Shown piece after piece: positions 38,098 through 47,790 of a stretch of DNA of 64,000 nucleotides (its first letter is position 1; the number at the start of each line of letters is the position of its first letter). This stretch comes from JAGVPT01 sp963717445 (lineage in GTDB: Bacteria; Bacteroidota; Ignavibacteria; UBA10030; UBA8401). The stretch covers positions 2,480,001 to 2,544,000 of the forward strand of contig OY970334.1 of the NCBI GenBank assembly GCA_963717445.1, in the 5' to 3' direction. The notes under the pieces were generated by a model. That model saw only the letters and a program-made list of their open reading frames with translations, was not told where the DNA came from and ran no database searches. Position numbers and translations under genes: made by a program.

Positions 38098-38927
38098 TTT
38101 TTTTTGAATGGAGTTCTCGGGTACTGTTAATTGGCACAGCGGCAAAAGAACCTATTGCCCGGTACTAATTGCATGGCAAAAATAACTCGATTGCCAGATA
38201 GCATCGTGCATTGTAAAGTTTTTCAACGATTGACAAATGTCGGATGAATGCTTTATCCCGCGATTACAGTCTATTAAAAGTTTCTCTGCAAAAAGCCGCG
38301 CTGGAACGGATGAACTATTATCCGACTGCCGGGGAAGTTGAAATAATGTCGGACAACTTAACAAAAAAATCATCACTAATTTAACTCTATGACGATGTAC
38401 ATCAACAAGGTGTCCAACATCGAGCAACTGAATGAATCCTTGACAATAGTGCATGGAAAGAGTATTTTTGATTCGAGTTTTGCAGCAGATTGTGCCGGAG
38501 TAAACGTTCCAATCTGCCATCCTTTCAGTAGGAAAACGCCTTTACATCTAAGACAAAATAGTAGAAAAACCCACAGAATTACCCTCTCGTTTTTTTTGGA
38601 ATCGATCCAAAGCTAGAGACGGAGATTACTGCCCGGCTGATTTCTGCACATGCTTTATCGATCGCTGTCGACAATAAATCTGCACGTTGCTGCCCCCGAT
38701 AAGTCCAAAGGCACGAAGTGCTGCTTTGGAAACCTCTTTGTAGGAATTTTTTTGGTCATTCAATATCAATCGGAATTGTCCAAGCTTACTTGCCAATGGC
38801 CATTTTCGCGAGATGTCGGACATCTTGTCAATTAGGTTGGCAAATTTTTCAGATAAGCACAAATTTTCCGGTAAGATGTCCGACATCTTCTCGGACGATA
38901 GTAATCGTTGTCACGAAAGAGTAGGTT
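38098..38927 (+). other. Long non-coding interval with repeated palindromes
   Basis: About 830 bp with no coding sequence I can defend; short reading frames here have no start signals or family motifs. It ends with the paired-palindrome repeat (38811-38889). Earlier parts hold looser versions of the same words (ATGTCGGA near 38236, AATGTCGGACAAC near 38345, GTGTCCAACATC near 38410), so the region may be a patch of worn repeats. The promoter of the phosphatase gene is probably in its last 100 bp. Confidence 0.5.
38811..38889. repeat. Paired-palindrome repeat, copy A
   Basis: AGATGTCGGACATCTT (38811-38826) and AGATGTCCGACATCTT (38874-38889) begin 63 bp apart; each is almost self-complementary. 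The spacer reads GTCAATTAGGTTGGCAAA and on to TTTTCAGATAAGC. A second copy with the same order, spacing and spacer words is at 61335-61413. Two copies only, so this is not a CRISPR array. Confidence 0.75.
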
Positions 38928-40226
38928 ATGGCTGAAAAACTCATGTCGCCGCAATCAGCGGATGTGCTTCAGGATGAGGTGCGCAGGCTCCGCCGCGCTG
39001 TCGAAGAATTATCCATCCTTAATGATATTGCGCGCGCCATCAGCGCTTCGTTGAATGCCGAAGAGATCATGCAAACCCTCATACGGAAATCTCTGCGCGC
39101 GGTCAATGCGGAACAGGGTGTCATCACATTGGTGGAAGACGAGCAGAAATCGATGAAGACATTGATTCGCACCATGGTTTCTTCCGCAGGTGCACCGGCG
39201 TTTCATATGCACCAGGCATTAATCGGGTGGATGCATTTGAACAAAAAGCCGCTGAGCGTTGACGATCCGGCAAACGATGCACGATTCCGCGGAGTGCAAT
39301 GGGATGACAATATTAAAACGCTCTTATGCGTTCCGTTGATCGTAAAATCCGAGCTTCGCGGTGTGTTGACTGTCTATAATAAGAAAGATGGCCAGCCCTT
39401 CAATACCGACAACCAGCGTCTTCTTGCGATCATCGCAGCTCAATCCGCGCAGGTTGTTGAAAATGCCCGGTTGATTGAAGAAGAAAAACTATACATCAAA
39501 ATGCAGCAAGAGATCGGACTTGCCGCTAAAATTCAAAGAGATCTTCTTCCGCGCAGCAATCCGGGCCTTCATGGATACGACATTTTTGCGCGCACGATCG
39601 CCGCTCAATCTATCGGCGGCGATTATTTTGATTTTATTCCGAAAAGTGACGGTCGAACTGCGTTGTGCTTGGGCGACGTATCCGGAAAAGGGCTTCCGGC
39701 CTCTTTGCTCATGGCAAATCTTCAGGCAACACTTCGGGGCCAAACCTTTGTTTCTCAAGTTCCCTCGGAATGCCTTTTTCGCTCAAATAAATTGCTCTTT
39801 GAAAGTACTAGTCCCGAAAAATTTGCAACGTTATTCTACGGCATCATCGACATTCAACAGCACAATATCCATTACTCGAATGCGGGCCACGACTGGCCGT
39901 TTTTGATCGGAAGCGACAATTCCATTCAACGCTTAAAAACCGGCGGTCTCATGATCGGACTTATTGAACAGGCAGAATATGAAGATGAAAGAATCTCCAT
40001 GAATATCGGCGATCTCCTGGTCATTCAATCGGACGGGGTGAGCGAAGCGATGAACGGCAATCAGGAACAATTTGGAGAAGAGCGTCTGCAAGCTCTGCTT
40101 CTTGAACAGAAACACCGCACGGCAGAAGAGATCGCTGATGCGGTAGTGAAGGAAGTCCGAAAACATGCTGGTGCTCATCCTCAATCCGACAACATTACCA
40201 TCATGGTCATTAAACGGGTGCTGTAA
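38928..40226 (+). CDS. GAF-domain PP2C-type serine phosphatase (RsbU/SpoIIE family)
   Basis: A 432-residue cytoplasmic protein. After a coiled-coil start (DEVRRLRRAVEELSIL) comes a GAF domain at about 20-175 and then a PP2C/SpoIIE phosphatase domain at about 185-430. The phosphatase metal motifs are visible: QSIGGDYFDF, LGDVSGKGLPAS, YSNAGHDWPF, LVIQSDGVSEAMN and QSDNITIMV. Such enzymes remove phosphate from serine or threonine of partner-switch proteins or kinases in response to a ligand on GAF. Its closeness to five Ser/Thr kinases makes a balancing role likely but unproved. Start is the ATG at 38928, with the paired-palindrome repeat just upstream. Confidence 0.9.
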   Translation: MAEKLMSPQSADVLQDEVRRLRRAVEELSILNDIARAISASLNAEEIMQTLIRKSLRAVNAEQGVITLVEDEQKSMKTLIRTMVSSAGAPAFHMHQALIGWMHLNKKPLSVDDPANDARFRGVQWDDNIKTLLCVPLIVKSELRGVLTVYNKKDGQPFNTDNQRLLAIIAAQSAQVVENARLIEEEKLYIKMQQEIGLAAKIQRDLLPRSNPGLHGYDIFARTIAAQSIGGDYFDFIPKSDGRTALCLGDVSGKGLPASLLMANLQATLRGQTFVSQVPSECLFRSNKLLFESTSPEKFATLFYGIIDIQQHNIHYSNAGHDWPFLIGSDNSIQRLKTGGLMIGLIEQAEYEDERISMNIGDLLVIQSDGVSEAMNGNQEQFGEERLQALLLEQKHRTAEEIADAVVKEVRKHAGAHPQSDNITIMVIKRVL

Positions 40227-40251
40227 AGATTTGCCGATCTATTATAATCGA

Positions 40252-40370
40252 TGCTTCCGAATAATCCCAAGAATGCGGCTCGCGCATACGAGACGCAAAG
40301 TCGCAAAATAATCCTAAAAGAGAATCTTCACGCCTTTGCGCCTTCGCGTGAGATATTCTTCAGATGTTTC
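40252..40370 (+). repeat. Interspersed palindromic repeat, copy 3
   Basis: About 119 bp beginning GCTTCCGAATAATCCC, containing GGCTCGCGCATACGAGACGC and GCGCCTTCGCGTGAGAT, ending CAGATGTTTC. It carries a short insertion in the first arm relative to copies 1 and 2. The end overlaps an ATG at 40364, which weakens that ATG as the start of the next gene. Confidence 0.7.
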
Positions 40371-40396
40371 AATGCACAATTCTTTGCGGGACGCCG

Positions 40397-41143
40397 ATGT
40401 TCTTAAGGATGGTCACTCATATCATTCGCCCTGAAGAGTCGGAGCGGAATGCGCAGGTGTACGCCGACTCGATTCTGTCGGCCCTACGGTCGACCCCTGG
40501 ATGCGTTTTCGCTTCTCTCCTTCAAAATACCGGCAACGCACAGGAATGTATTTCGTTGACGATATGGAATTCCCGGAAAGAATCGAACGATTACGAGGAG
40601 AGCGGACTGTACCCCCGGTTGGTTAATGCGCTCCGACCGTTTTTTGCAGAATCCACCGAATGGAAATTGGAACTCTCGGAAAATCTTTCGCTTGAATATA
40701 CGCCGATCAAGGTGGAACCGACCGTGGAACGCTTCGATGATTCCGTTGCCGGCTCAGAAAATATCAGCCGCCTGAAGGCAAAGCCGTTTGCAGCACACAT
40801 TCTTCGATTCACGGTTCAAGAAGATCAAAGCAACACCTTCGAGGCGTTGTTCGCGTCCGATATCCATCCAAAATATAAAATGCATAAAGGATTCATCGAC
40901 CTTGTTCTCGTGCGCGAGCGCCATAAATTCCACATCATTTCGTTCTGGGATGAAACTGTCGATATCGAATCACCGTCAGGAATGTATTCAGTCAACCAAT
41001 TGCTCGAATCGGTATACAAGATTTTGCCTTCATTTGTCCGTCAGCAGGTTGCTCACGGCAATGCCGCACACACATCGGCTTCGAGCGAAGGTATTACGTC
41101 AACAATGTACCGCTGTCTCACAGCCGAATGGTTTTCGCATTGA
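40397..41143 (+). CDS. Tandem dimeric alpha-beta-barrel (antibiotic-monooxygenase-like) protein
   Basis: About 248 residues with two ferredoxin-like segments. The first (residues 1-100) reads MVTHIIRPEESE, VYADSILSALRSTPGCVFASLL, CISLTIWNSRKE and LYPRLVNALRPFF; the second starts at about 143 (AHILRFTVQEDQSNTFEALF, GFIDLVLVRE, FHIISFWDE). This is the pattern of dimeric alpha-beta-barrel proteins such as the ABM family, here as a tandem. Small ligand or haem binding is possible, but there is no clear catalytic residue. I prefer the ATG at 40397; ATG 40364 lies inside a repeat. It sits between the phosphatase and the first kinase of the island. Confidence 0.65.
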   Translation: MFLRMVTHIIRPEESERNAQVYADSILSALRSTPGCVFASLLQNTGNAQECISLTIWNSRKESNDYEESGLYPRLVNALRPFFAESTEWKLELSENLSLEYTPIKVEPTVERFDDSVAGSENISRLKAKPFAAHILRFTVQEDQSNTFEALFASDIHPKYKMHKGFIDLVLVRERHKFHIISFWDETVDIESPSGMYSVNQLLESVYKILPSFVRQQVAHGNAAHTSASSEGITSTMYRCLTAEWFSH

Positions 41144-41154
41144 ATGGCATATCC

Positions 41155-41236
41155 GTCCCACGCAAAGCCGCCAAGACCAAAAATATAATGCAAAAAACTT
41201 ATGCGTCTTGCGTCTTGGCGTGAGGCGCTCTTTTTA
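41155..41236 (+). repeat. Interspersed palindromic repeat, diverged copy 4
   Basis: CCCACGCAAAGCCGCCAAGAC is answered by GTCTTGCGTCTTGGCGTGAGG about 45 bp later, giving roughly reverse-complementary arms. The words are related to copies 1-3 but worn. It ends just before the kinase gene at 41259 and could act as a bidirectional RNA hairpin. Confidence 0.5.
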
Positions 41237-41258
41237 ATTCTTTGTCTCTGGATACTCC

Positions 41259-43631
41259 ATGATCGGTCAAACAATATCACACTACAAGATCCTCGAGAAA
41301 CTCGGCGAAGGCGGCATGGGTGTCGTCTATAAAGCTCACGACACGACGCTGAACCGTACCGTAGCCCTTAAATTTCTCCCCGACAGGGTGAACAAGGATG
41401 AAACAGCAAAGGCACGCTTTCTCCAGGAAGCACAAGCTGCTGCCGGCCTCAATCAACCAAATATTTGTACGATCTACGGGGTCGAAGAATATGATGGGCC
41501 CCAAGGGGACAAGCAATTGTTCATTGCCATGGAGTACATCGAAGGGGGAACCCTCAGTGAAAAGATTCCCCTCTCAAAGGCCGATGATGCAATCACGATT
41601 GCGGTGCAAATTGGCGAAGCGCTTCAGGAAGCACACGCCAGAGGTATTGTACATCGGGATATCAAAGCCGACAACATTATGCTGACCTCCAAAGGGCAGG
41701 TGAAAGTGATGGATTTTGGGTTGGCGAAGCTCAAAGGATCGCTCAAACTCACCAGAACTTCCAGCACGGTGGGAACGCTAGGCTACATGGCTCCCGAACA
41801 GATTCAGGGAGGCGAAGTTGATTACAGAAGCGATATCTTTTCCTTCGGCGTTCTTTTCTTTGAGATGCTCACAGGCAAGCTCCCCTTCCGTGGTGACCAC
41901 GAAGCCGCAATGGTCTATTCGATCGTCAATGAGGAACCGACACCGCTGACGAAATATCAACCCGAGATGTCGCCGGAACTTGAACGCATTATAGCACGCG
42001 CGCTCGAGAAAGCCCCGGAGGATCGCTATCAATCTGTCGCCGATATGGTCAGCGAATTGCGACGCGAGCGGAAAAAGACGTCAAAAATTATACGTTCTTC
42101 TGTGGTGGATGCCGTTGCGCCGCCAGTGGAACCGGTTCGCCCGGTCATCAAAAAGTCCATGCCGAAGAAGAAGATTATGATCTTCAGCTCAATTGGGTTC
42201 GTTATTGCACTGATCGGGTTGGCGGCCTTCCTTTATACCAATCGCGGGCAGAATATTGACTCACTCGCCGTGCTGCCGTTCGAAAATATCGGAGCGTCGC
42301 CGGAACAGGAATATCTTTCGGACGGTCTTACGGAAAGCATTATCAACAATCTTACAAAAGCCTCCGATCTCAGGGTCGTTCCCCGCAGCACAGTGTTCCG
42401 GTTCAAAGGCAAAGGGATGGATGTTCAAGAGGTCGGGTCAAAGTTGAATGTCCGCGCGGTGCTGTCGGGCACGATCACCCACCGCGATCAAGTCCTTGAT
42501 GTGCAGGTTGATCTGATCAACGTCAACCGCCAGTCGGAGTTGTGGGGTAATCTTTATCATTCCTCGATGACGGACCTTCTTTCCCTGCAGCAGCAGATCA
42601 CCGACGATGTGTCGTCGAAGCTCGGCATCGGTCTTTCGACGGAAGCTCATGAGAAACTCGCAAAGGAATCTACGGGCAACACTCAAGCGTATCAACTCTA
42701 TCTGCAGGGCCGCTATTATTGGAACAAGCGCAACGCTGCTACTCTGGAACGTGCGATTGATTATTTCCGTCAGGCGATTGCGCTGGATTCGACTTATGCA
42801 CTTGCGTATTCAGGGCTGGCGGATTGTTACATTATTCAATCACAATATTCCGGTGTCCCGACGAGTATCACGATACCCGAGGCGATGGCATCGGCGAGGC
42901 ATGCGCTCGAATTAGACAACTCACTGGCAGAGGCACACACAGACATTGCATTCTGCTATTATGGACAGTGGAAGTACGATGATGCAGAACGGGAATTCAA
43001 ACAAGCGATTGCGCTCAACCCGCGATACGTGACGTCATATCACTGGTACCACATCATGCTGTTGGATTTGGGGCGGGTTGATGAAGCCTCGGCTATGATC
43101 CAGAAAGCGCACGAACTCGACCCATTTTCGCCGATCATTACAATCAACCTCGGAGTGGTACCTATGGTTCGCGGCCAATTTGCGGAGGCGCTTGGCTATT
43201 TCGCGAAATCCGTCGAACTTGACCCCATGTTCGCTGTTGGATATGAATGGGAAGGAATGGCGAATTACCGATTGAAAAATTATTCCGAAGCGCTGGCCCA
43301 GCTCGAAAAAGGAGTGGAGTTATCCGGACGGTCGAGTGAATGCATTTCCTCGCTCGGATATTTTTATGGTAAACGGGGGATGAGGGAAAAGGCACTCGCA
43401 TTATTGAAAGAAAACGAACGGCGTTACCGGGAAGGAACAGGCTCAGCGTACAACATCGCTCGAATTTACGCAGGTCTCGGAGATAAAGAAAAAGCCATCG
43501 AATTGCTCAAGCAGGATGTGATCGATCGCAGCACATGGATCGGACGTCTCCTGGTCGACAATACTTGGGAAGATATTCGAACCGATCCGCGTTTTATCGA
43601 ATTGACAAAGGAAGTCGGGTTAGTGAAATGA
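41259..43631 (+). CDS. Membrane Ser/Thr protein kinase with TolB-like and TPR sensor region
   Basis: A 790-residue PknB-type kinase. Kinase domain at 1-270 is complete: glycine loop GEGGMG, ATP-lysine K38, HRDIKADN (D134) and DFG (D152). A basic linker leads to one membrane helix at about 307-328 (FSSIGFVIALIGLAAFLY). The outer region has a TolB-N/CadC-type module (SLAVLPFENIG, VVPRSTVFRFKG, LSGTITHRDQVL; about 332-450) and TPR repeats at about 480-780 (for example ALDSTYALAYSGLADCY). The kinase should sit in the cytoplasm and the TPR region outside the inner membrane. It opens a set of five related kinases. Five bases of spacing precede several of the downstream genes, so the set is probably co-transcribed. 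Confidence 0.92.
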   Translation: MIGQTISHYKILEKLGEGGMGVVYKAHDTTLNRTVALKFLPDRVNKDETAKARFLQEAQAAAGLNQPNICTIYGVEEYDGPQGDKQLFIAMEYIEGGTLSEKIPLSKADDAITIAVQIGEALQEAHARGIVHRDIKADNIMLTSKGQVKVMDFGLAKLKGSLKLTRTSSTVGTLGYMAPEQIQGGEVDYRSDIFSFGVLFFEMLTGKLPFRGDHEAAMVYSIVNEEPTPLTKYQPEMSPELERIIARALEKAPEDRYQSVADMVSELRRERKKTSKIIRSSVVDAVAPPVEPVRPVIKKSMPKKKIMIFSSIGFVIALIGLAAFLYTNRGQNIDSLAVLPFENIGASPEQEYLSDGLTESIINNLTKASDLRVVPRSTVFRFKGKGMDVQEVGSKLNVRAVLSGTITHRDQVLDVQVDLINVNRQSELWGNLYHSSMTDLLSLQQQITDDVSSKLGIGLSTEAHEKLAKESTGNTQAYQLYLQGRYYWNKRNAATLERAIDYFRQAIALDSTYALAYSGLADCYIIQSQYSGVPTSITIPEAMASARHALELDNSLAEAHTDIAFCYYGQWKYDDAEREFKQAIALNPRYVTSYHWYHIMLLDLGRVDEASAMIQKAHELDPFSPIITINLGVVPMVRGQFAEALGYFAKSVELDPMFAVGYEWEGMANYRLKNYSEALAQLEKGVELSGRSSECISSLGYFYGKRGMREKALALLKENERRYREGTGSAYNIARIYAGLGDKEKAIELLKQDVIDRSTWIGRLLVDNTWEDIRTDPRFIELTKEVGLVK

Positions 43632-43683
43632 CCTGGTCGCTGAAAAGCAACGTAATATAATAAATTCTTCGGATGGATCGATC

Positions 43684-45654
43684 ATGAATACTAGAAAAAA
43701 AAATATTTTACTCTTTGGCTTGCTTTTCGTTTCTCCGTTGATCGCTCAACAAAGCTCGAAGTACGATCCGCGGGAAACTTTCGACCCCCTTTTTGATGCT
43801 CAAGGCGGTTCAGTCTATAGAAACGCCGACGGTACACCGAGGCCGGGATATTGGCAAAACAGGGCGGACTATAAGATCCATGCCCGGTTAAACGAACGGG
43901 ACACAAGTATTACAGCGGATGAAGTCATCACGTACACAAACAACAGCCCGAATAGTCTGGGATATGTTTGGCTGTGTCTTGATCAAAACAGATTCAGAAG
44001 CGATTCGCGTTCGAGAATGCTTTCCGGTCCAAATGTCAGCGGTAGAGAAGAGTTTGATGGAGGGTTTGAAATAAAGGGCGTTTCCATTTCCGAACACGGT
44101 AGATTGAATCCGGCACATTTTCTGATTACCGATACAAGAATGCAGGTGCAATTAGACACACCGCTGAAATTGAAAGGCGGAAAAATTGAAATTCACATTG
44201 AGTATTCTTTCAAAATTGCACCGCAGGGCATGGGGCGGTCCGGATGGATGAACTCGAAGAACGGCGTCGTGTATGATATCGCTCAGTGGTATCCGCGCAT
44301 GGCGGTCTATGATGATTTGAAAGGATGGAATATTCTTCCATTTCTGGGTAGCGGCGAATTCTATTTGGACTATGGCGATTATGACTTCAGTATCAATGTT
44401 CCGTGGAACCAGATTGTTGCCGCATCCGGCGAGCTGGTCAACCCCGGGGAAGTCTTAACAAAGACCGAGATCGGCCGGCTCAACAAAGCGCGAAAAAGCG
44501 ATAAGACCGTCTACATCGTTTCACCGTCAGAAATCGGCAAAAGCGAAACCCGGCCAACTGACGAAGGCAGAGATATCTGGCATTTTACAATTCATAATGC
44601 TCGCGATGTCTCATGGGCAAGCTCGAAAGCATTTATCTGGGATGCTGCAAAGGTCAATTTGTCCAGCGGCAAGCCTTGCCTGGCTCATTCGGTGTATCCG
44701 GTAGAAAGCAACGGGGATTCGGCTTGGAGCAGAGGAACCGAATATCTAAAAAAAAGTATCGAAATCTTTTCAAAGCAATGGTATGAGTACCCCTATCCCA
44801 ATGCCGTGGCAGTTGGAGGACCCGTTGGCGGCATGGAATATCCGGCGATTGTTTTTTGCTGGTACAAGTCGACAAGAAAAGAATTGTGGATGGTGATCAA
44901 TCATGAGATCGGGCATAATTGGTTTCCAATGATTGTCGGCTCAAATGAAAGAGAAGATGCATGGATGGACGAAGGCTTCAATACATTCATCGATATTCTG
45001 TCGTTTGAGGATTTTAATCACGGCGAATACGCACCTAAACGAGACGGGGAGTACGCCCCGAAAGGAGGAAATCCAGCTCGCGAAATAGTCCCGTATTTTT
45101 TGAACGATACCTTGCCTCCGATTATAACGTATGCCGATAATATTCCCGGAAAGTTCGTTCACCCGCTGGAATATTTTAAAACTGCATTTGGGTTGATGCT
45201 CTTGAGGAGCTATATCGTCGGGCCCGATCGGTTTGATTATGCTTTTAGAAACTATATTAAACAGTGGGCATTTAAACATCCTGGCCCATTCGATTTTTTT
45301 AGGTGCATGAACAATGGGGCGGGAGAAAATCTAAACTGGTTCTGGAAAGAATGGTTCGTGAAGAATTGGAAACTCGATCAGGCCGTCACGAATGTCGCCT
45401 ATGTTGATAATGATCCATCCAAAGGCTCTCTCATCACGATTCAGAATAACGATAAGATGGTAATGCCTGTGACCATCGAGCTGAAAGAATCAAACGGAAA
45501 AACTGGAAGAGTGAATCTGCCGGTGGAAATCTGGTTGTCGAAGAAAGAATGGAAGTTTAAATATCATTCAACGAGTACAATAGATTCAGTCATTATTGAC
45601 CCCGATAAACAGCTGCCCGATATTGATTTGTCGAATAATGTATGGAGTAAATAG
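43684..45654 (+). CDS. M1-family metallopeptidase, exported
   Basis: A 656-residue zinc aminopeptidase-like enzyme. Signal peptide at about 1-19 (LFGLLFVSPLIAQQ). The zinc site HEIGHNW gives H407, E408 and H411, and the third ligand E430 lies in WMDEGFN, the exact H-E-x-x-H-x18-E spacing. The exopeptidase segment reads GGMEYPA, matching the GxMEN-type motif of the family with a Y in place of N. It should clip N-terminal residues from peptides in the periplasm. The next kinase starts two bases after its stop, so a functional link with the kinases is likely. Length is shorter than classical aminopeptidase N because the C-terminal helical domain is small. Confidence 0.9.
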   Translation: MNTRKKNILLFGLLFVSPLIAQQSSKYDPRETFDPLFDAQGGSVYRNADGTPRPGYWQNRADYKIHARLNERDTSITADEVITYTNNSPNSLGYVWLCLDQNRFRSDSRSRMLSGPNVSGREEFDGGFEIKGVSISEHGRLNPAHFLITDTRMQVQLDTPLKLKGGKIEIHIEYSFKIAPQGMGRSGWMNSKNGVVYDIAQWYPRMAVYDDLKGWNILPFLGSGEFYLDYGDYDFSINVPWNQIVAASGELVNPGEVLTKTEIGRLNKARKSDKTVYIVSPSEIGKSETRPTDEGRDIWHFTIHNARDVSWASSKAFIWDAAKVNLSSGKPCLAHSVYPVESNGDSAWSRGTEYLKKSIEIFSKQWYEYPYPNAVAVGGPVGGMEYPAIVFCWYKSTRKELWMVINHEIGHNWFPMIVGSNEREDAWMDEGFNTFIDILSFEDFNHGEYAPKRDGEYAPKGGNPAREIVPYFLNDTLPPIITYADNIPGKFVHPLEYFKTAFGLMLLRSYIVGPDRFDYAFRNYIKQWAFKHPGPFDFFRCMNNGAGENLNWFWKEWFVKNWKLDQAVTNVAYVDNDPSKGSLITIQNNDKMVMPVTIELKESNGKTGRVNLPVEIWLSKKEWKFKYHSTSTIDSVIIDPDKQLPDIDLSNNVWSK

Positions 45655-45656
45655 CG

Positions 45657-47786
45657 ATGATTGGTTCAACGATTTCTCATTATAAAATTCTTGAAAAATT
45701 GGGTGAAGGCGGTATGGGCATCGTTTATAAAGCCCAGGACTTGAAGCTTGATCGGATGGTTGCGATTAAGTTCCTTCCCTCTCATCTTTCGGCATCACCG
45801 GACAGCAATGCTCGATTCCTTCAGGAAGCAAAGGCGACAGCCGCTCTCAATCATCCGAACATCCTCAATGTCTACGAGATCGACGAGCAGGAAGACGGGA
45901 TGTTTCTCGTGATGGAGTATCTTGAAGGGACGACGCTGAAAAAGTATATGGCGAATCTGAATTCCGGGACCGGCATTCCGGTACATCAGGCGATCGAGTG
46001 GACATGCCAGATTGCAGAAGGATTGAAGGCAGCACACGGCAAGAATATTATCCATCGCGATATCAAGCCGGAGAATATCATGCTTACACACGATGGAAAA
46101 GTTAAGATTATGGATTTCGGTATCGCGAAACTCAAAAGCAGTTCGGGACTGACGAGAACCGGAACCTCGCTTGGAACATTGTCGTACATGTCGCCTGAAC
46201 AGGCTCAGGGTGAAGCTGCCGACCAGCGATCGGATATCTGGTCTCTCGGCGTCGTTCTGTATGAACTTCTCACCGCCGACCTCCCGTTCAAATCCGAACA
46301 TGAAGCAGGACTTTTGTACTTGATCGTGAATGAAGATCCGCCCGTCCCGAGCTTGATGGATAGAAAGATTCCTCATCAGGTGGATGCTCTAATAAAGAAA
46401 ATGCTGGCGAAGAACCGGGCGCAGCGGTACCAAAACATGGACGAAGTTCTCCACTCGCTTCAGGATACCCGTCACCTCATTGAAAGCGTGCCGTCTCAAC
46501 CGCAAGCGAAAGCGATTGCCGTTCTTCCGTTCGGGAATATCAGCCCGGATAAAGAAAGCGATTATTTCAGCGACGGTCTCACTGAAGAATTGATCATCAA
46601 CTTGTCGAGGCTGAAAGATATCCGTGTTGTCCCCCGTACTACATCGATGCTGTACAAGGGGACAACGAAAGAAGTGAAAGCAATCGGGAGAGAACTCGGA
46701 ACACGGTATATTTTGGCAGGGAGCGTCAGGAAATTTCAGGACAACCTTCGCATTGCGGTCGAGCTTGTCGATGCCGAGGCCGATGCCCAGCTTTGGGCTG
46801 AGACGTACAAGGGGAAGCTCGAGGATGTTTTTGATATTCAGGAGCAGGTATCAAAACAAATCGTCGACGCGTTGATGGTGAAGCTTACTCCAAAAGAGCA
46901 AGTGGTGCTTACGAAGCGGCCTACGCTGAATGCACAGGCATTCGATTGCAACCTGCGCGCGCGTGATTCCTTGTACCGGTTCACGAAGAACGGCGTGCAG
47001 ATCGCCATCGAGCTATTTCAGAAAGCGATCGAATACGATGCGCGGTATGCCGATGCTTATGCCGGAATGAGCGAAGCGTACGCCCATCTCTACCAGCAAT
47101 TCGACAGAAATGAGGCCTGGCTCGACAAGGCGTTGCAAGCCGGGCTCAAAGCGCTGATGTACGACCCTTCGTTATCCGAAGCATATTCTGCCCTCGGTCT
47201 GGTCTATCTCCATAAGAAATCTCACGAAGAAGCGTTGGAAATGAGCCGGAAAGCTATCGAATTCAATCCAAGCAACCATACCGCATACTGGATTCTGGGA
47301 CGAACGTATGTGACGACCGATCGCATCAGAGAAGCGGTCGACCTTTTCCTGAAAGTCATCGAGCTCAATGCCGATTTTTATGCGGCGTACGGCGACATCA
47401 TCCTTTGCTATACTCGTCTTGAGGAAAAAGAAAACATCAGCAAATGGCTTGAGGCGTCGATGACGATGTTTCCGAGGTACCTGTCGCTTCATCCCGACGA
47501 TGCGCGTGCCCATATCTTTTTTGCCGTTGCGCTGGTGAGAAGCGGACGGATTGATGAGGCGAAAATCAAAGCAGCACGGGCGATAGAATTGAGCCCCAAC
47601 GATCCTTTGATGTTCTATAACGCCGCATGTTTCTACGCGAACATCGGAGACAAGGCCGCGGCGCTTCAGACATTAAAAAAAGCGCTCGCATCGGGCTATG
47701 GATTTCATGAGTGGACCAAGCGCGACCCCGATCTCGACAGCATCCGCAATGAACCGGAATATATTGAAATGATGAAGGGGAAATAA
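45657..47786 (+). CDS. Soluble Ser/Thr protein kinase with TolB-like and TPR region
   Basis: A 709-residue kinase with an intact catalytic core: GEGGMGIVYK, VAIKFL (K38), HRDIKPEN and DFGIAKL. Directly after the kinase (about residue 272) comes a TolB-N-like module (AIAVLPFGNISPDKESDYF, VVPRTTSMLYKG, LAGSVRKFQDNL) and TPR repeats to the end (AYAGMSEAYAHLY, AYSALGLVYLHKK, AYWILGRTYVTT). No hydrophobic helix separates the kinase from the sensor region, in contrast with the other four kinases, so this one appears to be cytoplasmic. It starts 2 nt after the M1 peptidase and ends 4 nt before the next kinase, making a tight operon. Confidence 0.92.
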   Translation: MIGSTISHYKILEKLGEGGMGIVYKAQDLKLDRMVAIKFLPSHLSASPDSNARFLQEAKATAALNHPNILNVYEIDEQEDGMFLVMEYLEGTTLKKYMANLNSGTGIPVHQAIEWTCQIAEGLKAAHGKNIIHRDIKPENIMLTHDGKVKIMDFGIAKLKSSSGLTRTGTSLGTLSYMSPEQAQGEAADQRSDIWSLGVVLYELLTADLPFKSEHEAGLLYLIVNEDPPVPSLMDRKIPHQVDALIKKMLAKNRAQRYQNMDEVLHSLQDTRHLIESVPSQPQAKAIAVLPFGNISPDKESDYFSDGLTEELIINLSRLKDIRVVPRTTSMLYKGTTKEVKAIGRELGTRYILAGSVRKFQDNLRIAVELVDAEADAQLWAETYKGKLEDVFDIQEQVSKQIVDALMVKLTPKEQVVLTKRPTLNAQAFDCNLRARDSLYRFTKNGVQIAIELFQKAIEYDARYADAYAGMSEAYAHLYQQFDRNEAWLDKALQAGLKALMYDPSLSEAYSALGLVYLHKKSHEEALEMSRKAIEFNPSNHTAYWILGRTYVTTDRIREAVDLFLKVIELNADFYAAYGDIILCYTRLEEKENISKWLEASMTMFPRYLSLHPDDARAHIFFAVALVRSGRIDEAKIKAARAIELSPNDPLMFYNAACFYANIGDKAAALQTLKKALASGYGFHEWTKRDPDLDSIRNEPEYIEMMKGK

Positions 47787-47790
47787 TCTA

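Noticed and set aside
38398..38616. Short reading frame in the repeat-rich gap
   Set aside because: Low complexity, no ribosome site, and repeat fragments overlap it.
38811..38889. CRISPR array
   Set aside because: Only two palindromes per locus and the spacer itself is shared between the two loci, so it is a dispersed repeat.
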